This document shows positions 25,908 to 36,576 of a stretch of 64,000 nt of DNA, one piece after another. The notes beneath the pieces are model-generated. The model searched no databases. It saw only the letters and a list, made by a program, of their open reading frames with translations, and was not told the DNA's origin. Location of the stretch: NCBI GenBank assembly GCA_004794785.1, contig SJOL01005577.1:62001-126000 (forward strand). Reading direction: 5' to 3'. This stretch comes from Opisthorchis felineus. Its lineage: Eukaryota > Platyhelminthes > Trematoda > Opisthorchiida > Opisthorchiidae. The position numbers and the translations under genes were made by a program. How positions within the stretch are numbered: the stretch's first letter is position 1; each line of letters starts with the position of its first letter.

Positions 25908-26313
25908 GTGATCGAACGAAAGATGGAGATAAATAATCCGAATAATATTTACTACGCTATTGAAACGTCTACTAATGCAAAGCTAGTAAAATCAACTGAG
26001 TATCAGGAGTTACGAAATCTTAGCAACCTAGTGCACACAGTAAAATTGTATATGAAAACCTACAACAGAACTGTGCTCGTTTTCTGTTACGTGGGTGGAC
26101 ATATTTTCGAATTCGCCAATTCCTCAAGAATACCGCCAATTCTCTCGTCCCATTTATGGAACACTTGACAGATTTGTACGTATATTTACTGAATTCGTGG
26201 CCGCATCACACAATCTGGAAAACGTAAGTTTTGAGAAGACGAATCTATTCCATGATCTACAAACTCTACAATCTAAACCATTAGGGATGTTGTGTACTGC
26301 CTTCGTTATTTAG
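25908..26313 (+). other. Overlapping open frames, unidentified
   Basis: One frame opens at 25908 (with MEINNPNNIYYAIE and LSNLVHTVKLYMKTYNR). After a change of frame near 26095 another stays open to 26313 (with RQFSRPIYGTLDRFVRIFTE). A third frame over 26095-26225 is also open and ends at a GTAAGT. The sequence reads like protein, but I know no family. It could be a gene with a frameshift, exon remnants, or a repeat-derived frame. Confidence 0.2.
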
Positions 26314-29300
26314 ATATGAAACATCAGACAACGTACATTTCTCCACTTATTTGCTTAATGGGGGCGTGAATAAAAAACTGTACAATTACTGCTGACGCAT
26401 GTTCAAGGCGTTTATAAGGCTATGGGGGTGAATAAAGGCAGAAAAGAAGGACGCTTGGGGATTGGAATAACTAGTATAAATAATGCAAACCGCTGGAGAA
26501 AACGTGAGCATTAACAATCGAATGCAAGCAGTTACTAACGAGGAGTCATCCACGTAAACGCCAAGAAGTCAATTTGAAATGAAAAGCAGAAGTGCAGCAC
26601 GCTACAGCAGTTCCTTTGCTCAAACGAGACAAGAAGGTGGGAGGAGGAAGAAGAAAGTGGAGAAAATGTAGGCTCAAGCTGTTGACCATAACCGACAAGC
26701 AGTCGAAGAAAATCTAGAAATCCAAATGTTTTTAGTGTCAACCAGCTGCTTAACTTTGGATTCAATCTTCAGTAATGCTGTAGCAGCAACCAAATGTCTC
26801 AGTTTACTGGTTGAAAAAAGTTCGATTCTCTGTCCCGAAAATCACCAGTGGTGGTGTTCAGCTAATGATAGCTGGTATCCCATTGGATTGGTAAAAGTGT
26901 AGGATAATGATTAACGGTGTTCACTGAATAAGCCATATAGTGTTTTGACTTAAAACGGGGCTTCTTAGCTTTACGTGTGTTTGATTTACTTGCTGACCTA
27001 GTATTCCACTACACTCAAATTCTACTAGAGTGGCATAAAGGCTACCAGAATTACAAGTGACTCAACAAGACCATTCTAGGTAGTAACAGAATGTATTGTT
27101 ATTGTAATGTGTAAATAGCCTGATGTGACTTAAAGCGTGATATAGACTCACAGTATCCTGAGAACCATTCCGGTATTCTCGTTATTTTACGACGAGCGCC
27201 GCTAACTCAAGCTTACAAAACCTAGGTCAAAAACCCCATCGGCCTTTACGTCCAACAACAGCAGATTCTCTTGATTTTTCTATTAAATGGGATCCACTAG
27301 TCTGAATAGCAGCCTGCCTTATCTTGTCTTATTAGTACTTATCATTTATTGTTTGATGCGGTGGTAGTGCTCACCATGTTGCTGTTACCCTCAGGCCGGC
27401 CGATGGCTCTTAGCAAGCATTTGGGTGTTTGCCTGTCGACCTTATTCCTTCGGGCTTGCCACGAATTCACAGGCTCACTCGCAGTAGCATATCTGTTTCC
27501 GCGCAGACGGGCTGTTTTACCAAAAGTATGCGCAAGTTTCCAGTGATACAGCTACGGTTGACAAACAAAGCGGTACCAGATGCCAGCATAACATTCCTAA
27601 TATCATAACAATTAATACTGTCATCAAGAAAAGGCACAAAAATGACCGTACTACAGCAAGTTCCGTTGTAATATGTCTAAAAGATCACGTGACTTGATTC
27701 AAAGCTTATCCCACAAAAGTCGATATAGGTCACTGCCTTCGATCTGATTAGAGGTTTAAAATAGCAAGCAACGTTGGATAGGTGGGCCAGAATGACCATT
27801 GCTTCCAATGCATAGAACCCCATCGGAACTGAAGCATTTCCTATTATCCACATATAAAAAATAAAAAAATCTCCATAATGCTGACGGATGAAGAAATCAA
27901 GCAGAAACAGGTTAGTTTCCATTAGGTCGCTGTGTAATCAGTGTGAAGAAGCTTGACTGATTATTACGCATGGGTTTATGTTTTTCTCAAGGTATTAAGT
28001 TTTGAAGCGACGAAGCAAACCTGATTTTAAAGGAGTTCATGACGCAATTCCGCTCATTATTTTAAAACCTGTAAGGCAATCCAAAGTTACTAGTGTTCAA
28101 CCAGACAAGAACGCTTCAGTCCAAAATCGGACGACGTAAACAATTATTTGACAGAAGGACGAACTCATTTATACTGCCTGAGATGGAACAAAATGTCTCG
28201 TAAATAAGCGGACTGATTTGACTCTTTCAGTAGTAGTTCCTGGAAATGTCAGTTTCTGTCGGTTTACTATTGCACTACCAAGACTTCCATGAATTCTTTT
28301 GAGAGGTGGATGGATAAAAAAAAGCGTATTTGGTGCGTCCTATTATTGCAATTTTAATGAAATCACATACCGAAGCGGATCCAATGGGGACAAAGGATCG
28401 CCATGAAGCAGCAACATTAGGACAAATGCATATTATTTAGAGTATAACTGGTGACGTATTATTAATACCGACGTAATAATTTCATAGTAGTGCAAACGAA
28501 CCGTGTATTGAATTCGTTCACACGAATTGAGGCAATGAAAAGTGATCGTTTTTAGATAGAAAATTTGAAATGGGAAGACCCCTCGCCGTTCCATAACAAT
28601 CGGAACAATGTACGTCCAAGTGACCCCAATGGTCAAAATTGGGATACATTTTCGATTTTTCGGGAACTTCGGGGCACTAATTGTGCCTACTGCGCAGTCA
28701 GTAGTTCACAGATGGTAAGATATTTCGTCCTAGGCCTTCTCTTACGTGAACTCTCACCCAATCTCCTGAAAGAGTCATTAGGTCTCAAGGGTTCCAGATA
28801 GAATGGGGACAAGAACTATGCAGTGCACCATACTGCACTCATCAATATTTCAGGGGTTCAGACGCATGGAAGTTATTCTTCTGACGTACAGGGGGATAAA
28901 ATATAACTATAGATTGTGCATTCTCAAACAGAATTGAGCTGTCCTCGAAAAGGGCACCGAAGTGCACAGTTCTCCCCACAAAACGAACAGCTGAGTGAAC
29001 CAACCTTCAAGCGTAACCTTGAATTCCACTAGAGGCGGTGGAGCTCTCTAAACACTGGAGGTTAGTCAGACAGATGGGTAGACAGACAGATAGATAGATA
29101 GATAGACAGACAGAAGGACAGACAGGCAGCCAGTCAGTCAATCAGTCAGTCAGTCAATCAGTCAGTCAGACGGACAATCTTTCAGTCAGTCAGTCAATCA
29201 ATCAATGTGTCAAGTAATGACCCAGTTTGGAAAATTTCCCCCCACTGTTATCTACTGATTTCATCACGCGTTTTGGGATGATCTGGACGTGTAAAATCAG

Positions 29301-31930
29301 GTATGATTTTCCGAAATCAGTCTGACTAGACTGATCGCTTATTTTAAGAATGCAAACTTGCAGTCTGTGTAGATCAGCGATATCTCTTTTGCCTGGCCCG
29401 GATAGGAAGAAGTGGTGTGGCGTTTAACTCAAAACGCGAAAATATGAGATATGAATAACAGTCAAGTTCTTCTGCACTGAATCTTCTTGACTTACTAGGC
29501 GAGTATCGTAGCTCACCTATGGAAAGCCGTGCCTCACTGTCAGAATACAGCATCTATCCATCGAGTCCTGTGCCCACATCCATGGCTCATATAAATTCAC
29601 CAACTACCAAACGTTGACAAGCCAACAGTGCACCGAAAAGTTTGGTGCTGGATTTAAGGGAGAAGTTTGTAATGTTAGGTAGCATCACCGATGGGTGACT
29701 TGCTCCCTGAGCTTTGCACCAACAGTGCTGCCTGATCGTGCCTCGGTAAGTTTGCAGTATGAGTGTAACGCATTACCGCAGCTTTTGCTCCTTGATATTT
29801 TCCTCTTCACCTGAAAAATATACCATTCAAAGCTGAAAATCCTTTATTTCTTCATACTGTTAAACTATTTTTATAGAGCTTTCTGCAACAAGTCACTGTT
29901 CTCTGTTTACCCACCTACAAACATACGAACAGACCTTCTTATACCTATGATGCTGACTGTACATTTGGTCATTGTCTGTTCGGCCGATCAGACGCATCAG
30001 ACGTTTAGTTAGGTTTTCAACCTGTTACTGGTAGGAAAACAATATAGTTAAGCCATAAACCTTCTTGATCAAAAGACTAATCCCACCCACACGTTAAGAC
30101 TCGCATCTATGAATGTGAGTTCACTTCAGGGCATGGACAGTGTGCCAGGTTGTCACGAAATTCCGCTCCATTTTCTCTTCCAGTCTCGTTTGCTGTGACT
30201 AAGCAGGTTGGGACGGCAGATGGGATGCAAATAAACCGTTAGCAAAAGACGATCGAATGGCCAAAATACACAAACGAGAGCACGTACAAAGCAAACCGAC
30301 TAATGGTTGGATAGACGTTCATTGCGCATATTCGTAGAGAAATGTTAATCAACTGAATAGTCTGCGCAATCGGTCCACTCCGAAAGGCCGCTTAGTATTG
30401 CAACAGAGTATGGTTAACCTAATAACACCTCTGACCAACTGTTTGGCCTCAACCCTAAGTTCGTATTATCTGTTTCAACACGAAGAATATCCACCCCATA
30501 TTGTTTTGTTCTCCCCCGTGGTTCCTATCCTCACAGTAAATTATGACAAATCCGACATGTTGTAGAGTTCCCGATGGTAAGTTGAACATGATTCTCGCCC
30601 CGAAACAGCTTGTGTGCAGAGAGATAACATTAGGTTGCAGCTGAAGTTTGCTTCCTATGAATGCAAAAGCAACGTTGACTAAAGTGAGCAAAAATCACTA
30701 AACATGAAAGGCTGAGTACTGAATTCAGCAATGTCTACCATAGTCGAATTACCTCCTTTTCTAGAAAATCTAAGCTGCATCCGTAAAATAGTCAAGCTTG
30801 TTAGGATTAGTCAGTGGATGGATTAACATTCCGCGCTCTTACTATAGGTAACATATTGGAGACCATGTTTCCTTGGTGCAAATTGTTAGAAGGGTTATCA
30901 TGCCTTGAAGTTAATAACAGATTGTTGGTTGAGAAATGCAGTAAGTTCATTCAATAAAAGAGAGACCACTCCCGACACGTTTGACCCAGATTGTCAGTAC
31001 TTTGTCATCATGGTTTCGTGCATTGGTATATTGAAGGGCCAACAGTATTGAGTGCGCGGAGTTTCAAACAAACATTTTTCCAAGTAAAACATAAATATTT
31101 CCGGTCAAACAGCGATGCAGTTTGAGTAAGTTTTATTTGCACATTTCCGAGCAAAAATCAGTGTACTGTCAAACAGACCGTTATGATTGTAAAATATTAT
31201 GTCCCCTCTTCGGTTGCTGGGCATTTGGGTAAAAAAATGTCATCCCATTGACGCCTGCTCCCTCCCTGTGCTTGGGACTTGTTGTCGCTAGCTACATACC
31301 GGAATTGTCGTTTAAACGATTACACTGCCAATCCGAAAATCTATTTCTTGGATGGACATTTTGGCTTTTCATCCTGAATGCTGCTTGCGTCTGCAGTTTT
31401 CACAGCAGTATGTGCTCTCCTACCCATCTTATACAACAGTGGATATCGGTTGTTGTGTGCTGTGGTGTTTAGCTTGTTCTCAACTGTGGAGGCGGGTACA
31501 TACCAGTCGTCAGCTATTCCAACTCAGAATTAAAAACCCTTATGAGTTTTTAAATTTGATACAGTTGAACTTCGGTGGAAAGCTGCACGCAGCAAACCTG
31601 GTCCGTTTACCGTACGCACTGCAATCTCCAACAAACTGGCAACTTGTACCAAGGACCTGGCAGAGCGATTGAGGTAATGCGCTCCTGGCTTGCACTTCTC
31701 ACCAGCATACTTGATTTCTGAGAAGAATCTACTGCATCTGAGCAGATAACTGACAATTTAAACAAAATCCGTGCTACCATGCGAGCAAAAGTAAGTTAAC
31801 CGAGATAGGAGAGCATAGTCAATACAACAGATCCATTAAAAGTGCGAAGCGAGAATTGCTTGTTTGAAACCATATCCATCTGATACTCATTTCATGCCAC
31901 GAATCCCGGAGCTTGGATTTAAACAACTAT
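26314..31930. other. No recognised gene
   Basis: Apart from the tetranucleotide array at 29064-29206 I see nothing assignable here. Confidence 0.45.
29064..29206. repeat. Compound tetranucleotide array
   Basis: (GACA)/(GATA)/(GTCA)/(AATC) variants of one 4-bp period run for about 140 bp. They begin as GACA/GATA, shift to GTCA around 29132 and end as AATC. Confidence 0.93.
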
Positions 31931-32084
31931 GTGACCAAATTTGTTTGCAAGTGAGTGTATTTCGCTAACTGTGTGACCACCTTCACAGAATCTCAGTGCT
32001 GGTGCTTCACAACATACTACTTGGAAAACTAAAAGCAAGGCTTCATCTATTTACACTCACATTGGCTTCTAATGGGACTCAAGT

Positions 32085-32375
32085 GAATTTAAAGTTGAAT
32101 TCTACCTTCCTCATATTATTCATCTGAAGATGCTGCGAAAGAGCCGCCTAGCAGAGCAGCATTCGATTTGTTTAGGTTCTCAGTTGCCAGCTCAGATGCA
32201 GTATAAGCCTAGTCAAGATCAAATTAGTTTGCAAATGAAAGTACTTTGCGAGTTGTGTCCGACTTGGGCCAACGGAAACTCGGGAACTGCGCACACCTGA
32301 TGCGACCCAAGAAGGAGGAAACAGGTCGTTGGTTGTCAACAAGTGATCAGCAAAATTATGAGTGGTGTTTCTTCA
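32085..32375. repeat. Dispersed foldback repeat, remnant copy E
   Basis: It is weakly preserved: GATCAAATTAGTTTGCAAAT, ACGGAAACTCGGGAACTGCG, AAACAGGTCGTTGGTTGTC and CAAAATTATGAGT follow the order of the inverted arm of the family. A further piece (AAATTTGTTTGCAAGTGAGT) lies at 31938-31970. Confidence 0.6.
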
Positions 32376-33215
32376 AAAAGCACTCATCTACTCTTCAAAT
32401 TTGACATTTGTAAGTTGAAGAGCTGTCCCACATTCTGGGAAATCGAATGGATTTAATAGTAATTAGCAACATTCATGCATCCAACCGCCCGAGTCACTAC
32501 GAAGATAAGCGTTATCCCGTTCGGAATGAAAATTCGAAATTCAAGTATACCAAAATCAACTTTTAAGCCTCATGTTATTCAGTACTCCTTATGTTTTGTT
32601 CGGGCTTCCTGTCAAATCAGCCTCATCATACCCTGAGTTGATGGTACGGTGGACATTTGGGAGGATTCGAAAGTTGCCAGAATAAAGTCACATGTAAGGC
32701 GGAAGTACACACTCATGCCAGTCACTTCAACATCCAGTATTAGCTTTTACGAACACACTGTCAATGTAAAGACCTGACTAGAACGGTAACAGGGAAACGA
32801 CTCCTGTTGATCTTCTTGAATTGGTTAGGTCGGGGGAGAAAATCAGGCTATTCATACTAAACTTACCACACACGGGGAACCTTGCTGAAACAGATGCGTA
32901 TTTCCGTCAGCTGAAAGTCCCACCGATGCAACCACTGAAACTGTAGCATAGTTTGAAATGGATCCGATACGTTTCACATTGATCAGTCACAAACAGCATT
33001 GAGATTTCACATGCATTCGCACATTAGATTCAATAGAATACGTACGAAACAGCGTGACGGCTATCCGCCGATTCACATACATAAAGTCGGCTAAACGTGT
33101 GACGAATCACGCCACAAATGAAATGAATAGAGGATAAGTCAATGCGCCTTAAGTTTTGTCTCACACATTGGTTTGTGGTACGTTGTCCAGCTCTGTGCGC
33201 TGGACTGTATATCGT

Positions 33216-34736
33216 CTGATTACCTAGCTAATAATTCAAGCAATCCTATGAGTGCTGTGCTTCTTCAACAAAATATCGACACCTCGATATCTCGAATATC
33301 GTATCAACTGAAACATGAAGCGACATTCTGCAACAAATCCAGTTGAAGGAGAACATCAAACACAGGAGATTCAGTTGGACGCAGCTGAGTCTCTCATCAA
33401 GGCCAAATTTGTTTGCAAATGGTGAATAACACGTAAGAGTTAGTTTTAATGTGCTAGTGACATGGTCCTCGCCATAAGCCAAGTAAATTTTGACTTCAAT
33501 TGTTTGCACGGCTGGTTCTGCTCCTGTGTTCAGTTTCAGTCAACTAGTCTCCTTCTGTTAACTGTAATATTTAAATCAGTTCCCATCACCCAGTATATGT
33601 ATTCCCTTATTAGTTTTATTCTACATGCCGTAAATCTCCCATTTTTCCACTGCTCCAATTTTTCCTGATCGCCATCTGCAAATGATGTCATTATCGTCAA
33701 TTGATTAGTTGTTAGAATGAAATGACATGGGCGTATTGTTCAGTGTTTTGGCCTGACGTTCACAAAGAAAATGAATCCGAGATACTTCGGTTTGTAATTG
33801 TCTCACCAGTTGGTAAATTATAAAATCTCCGGAGATTCTTTCTCGGATAACGGTAGCTGTGCAGTTGGTTGCTAGATGTCTCCTCGGGGCTTTATACCAC
33901 GTTACAGGATAAATGCTTTGCACGTAATACGGCACTGTTCCCCAGTGGACTCCCTAGTATCTTAGCACCTTCAGCATTCTGAAGGTCCAAACGAATCCCT
34001 GAGTAGGCCAATAGTTTGAACTACGTTTCTGCCAAATCAAGTTACGCTCTTCCCAAGTTTTGACCAAGGTTGGAATTATTACCAATTACTAGTGAACCCT
34101 TGTTACGGTACATTTTTCACGATTGTGCATTTCTATAGTGAACCGAACTTATCCTTCCCCATATGACAACTGAGCCCTAGTCTCCTTTGGGTAACGTCAG
34201 GAGGATGCTGTTGTTGCTGAGCTTGCCAGCAAATCAGAATTATTTCACTCACTTCTTGTATAAGTTGAGGACCATGTTGAACTCAAGGAGACACACTGCG
34301 CTCTACTTTCAACTATATTTTCCTACGCTCCTTCGGGACACTTTTTGTCTGATACTTCCACAGAACAACCTGAAATTTCACTTCAGCTGGCTAGGTTAAT
34401 TCTCATGCGCTATACGACGGTCACGCAAAAATTCTCGTCATGCCAAAGCTCCAAGAATAACCTAGTGACCCCGACCACTATGGTGCAGCGACAAAAGCTT
34501 AGCTAATGTGCCATTCAGTGTTACACTCAGTATTTCATTCAGTTTTACACTGACGGCTTTGCTCATATACCACTCTTGAAAGTATTTAACCTGACCAGCT
34601 AAACAAACTGCACATATTTATCTGTTAGGATGTTTTATAAGTTGTCAGTTCTGTTCAGTGCTCCTAATCCATCCTAACCCACTACAACTACTCGACTTGC
34701 ACTCCCTTGTGTTGGCTGTGTTCATAGATCATGTTT
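33216..34736. repeat. 1,521-bp duplicated block, copy 1
   Basis: Recurs at 42297-43817 at a constant offset of 9,081 bp, so with no net insertion or deletion. By eye I count about 25 substitutions (about 98% identity), none in the first 220 bp. It contains an inverted-arm remnant of the foldback family at its left end (33240-33430). No recognised coding domain; open frames shared by both copies (for example 33705-33935 and 42786-43016 on -) follow simply from the duplication. It could be a non-autonomous transposon or a segmental duplication. Confidence 0.97.
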
Positions 34737-34900
34737 GCAAATGATGTAATTGTGGTCAAGCGGTTGTTTGTTGGGATGGCTAACTTGGTCGATGTATTTT
34801 CGTCTGACATTCTCAAGAAAAATGAAACTAAGATACTTCGGTTTGTGGTTATTCGCTAACTTGCTAAGCTATAGCATCTTTAGGGAGTTTTTTCTCACTG
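34737..34900. repeat. Diverged copy of an internal part of the duplicated block
   Basis: It aligns with 33678-33848: TGCAAATGATGT, GTCAA..GATT/GTTGTT, CTGAC.TTC..AAGAAAATGAA, GATACTTCGGTTTGT and GCATCTTTAGGGAG.TTTTTCTC. It starts exactly where the two 1.5-kb copies cease to match. Confidence 0.8.
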
Positions 34901-36350
34901 GTGAGCTCCAGATCCAGGCATTGTAGGTTTTAAATCCTTGGTGGAGTCTTATGACGAAACCACTCAATTAAGCTTGTGAGCCTTAAACGAAAGACGCCTG
35001 TTAATTCGGCAATATCCCCTAAGTTTAGTTAGATTGTCAGAAGACAGCTCGGTGGGAAACTGATACGTCTGACTACTCTGTACCATGCCTGGGGATGCAA
35101 GGGAAGCGTCACTGCGTATCTCATTCATACGGTAACGAGTCTGATAAACCGTGCACCTCCAAGCTGAAATTTCAGCTTCAGTTGTCATGATGAAACTAGA
35201 GATCAGCCGCGAAACATCGACCGATCAGGCTTTCGAAATCAAATCTTTTAAGGTGTTCAAAACTGCCAGATAAAAAACGCTGGAGATAAGGATCGAGGTA
35301 AGAATCCAGTTTATATTCCAGAACAGAAATGGGACAGAGAATCTATCCGGATATACCCCAGACAGGACTGACAACTGCATGATTACTAATTCATGACGCA
35401 TTAGATGAGGAGAGACAAGTTTTTAGGTATGAATCTTCTGAACTGCTTTATACTGACCATGGTTGTCTTCAAAAGGTCAGGTGAGCCTGACTACGTGACA
35501 CCGCTTGTCAACCCAGTCAGACGGGTCAGATTGGTCATTCTTGTGACAAACTGTCATTAGACTCCAGAAAGTACCACAGATAATTTCTCTCAATTAACCT
35601 TATCCGTTTCTTGACGGTAAGGCACGAGACAAATATAACTAAGACGATCAGTTCCACTTATCCCATAGATTTCTTTCGGAGTTTTTGAACAGCTACTTCA
35701 CATCCCTCAGCTGTCTGTGATCATGATACCAGACCATATTAATGAAGTTGGCTAGTAAAATAAGTGGCTGACCAGCAGTGTAGTTAATCCGGAACTGAAT
35801 AGGATATAGCGTCATTCACTTTTCACTCACGTCACCCTGGATAGATGGCTTCTCAGGCCCATTTTACATGTCGTGTGTTTTCCTCTGGACAAGTTACTTA
35901 TCAATTTGTTTAAACATCATATTCACCGCTCACGAACCCGCAAAAGGTAAATTTGCAGTGCTGAAACCGAAAGTGCGAAGTGAACTGAGGTATCACGCAA
36001 GTGATCTTATTGCATCCAACTGTTTACCAAGCATTCATTAACTTTAACGGGTTCGATTCAGCGTTTGACTTTTCAGTGACTTGTGCCGAGGCCTATGGAA
36101 ATTAGTGGTATACCACTCTTAACACCCCCAGGTCAAAAAGCAAGAATGTGTCAAAAGAATAATACAGCCGAATTACGACGCGTTATAAATTTGGCCATAA
36201 GCGCATATCATTCCCGTACCTAGTAGGGTAAATTCGTTCATGAACAAAAAGTAACACGATTCCAACACTGAGATTTCTTCATACTACGGCTTATTCGCCT
36301 AATGGCTCGAGTTGTTTAGTTAGTCTGTCCTTCGTTTCACATCCTCGTAG
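34901..36350. other. Region upstream of the first recognised dynein exon
   Basis: No start-containing exon, promoter or CpG-like island could be supported. The missing first coding exon or the upstream flank of the gene may lie here or further left. Confidence 0.4.
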
Positions 36351-36576
36351 GCCAGGATCAAAGAAAACCGGGAGCTTCGTCGGGCTCTGATCGATGATCG
36401 TCACATGTATTTGATCAACCAATTGGAACGGTACTTTCAGTTCGACGCGCCAACCATATGCGACTGGCTTTTGGACAGTCAACAACTGGAAGCCATGCAA
36501 GACTTTTTCGAAAAAGGTCAAAGTAAAGTCTTGTTCGTGATCTGCGCGGACACCGGCTTCACCGTTCTCAGATCTA
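36351..36576 (+). CDS. DNAH5: Dynein heavy chain exon A (earliest recognised)
   Basis: The acceptor is a pyrimidine-rich tract ending in CGTAG, and the donor is GTAAGT at 36577. It encodes 75 codons plus one base. It begins ARIKENRELRRALIDDRHMY and continues through a segment with WLLDSQQLEAMQDFFEKG, which matches the extreme N-terminal region of DNAH5 (there RALLDARHNYL and QIERIDQLF, from memory). It enters in phase 0, so a preceding coding exon must end on a complete codon. An in-frame ATG at 36405 could serve as an alternative start, but the conserved residues before it argue against that. Confidence 0.9.

Noticed and set aside
33246..33509. Minus-strand frame conserved with 42327-42614
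   Set aside because: Conservation is explained by the near-identical duplication, and part of the frame is foldback repeat sequence.
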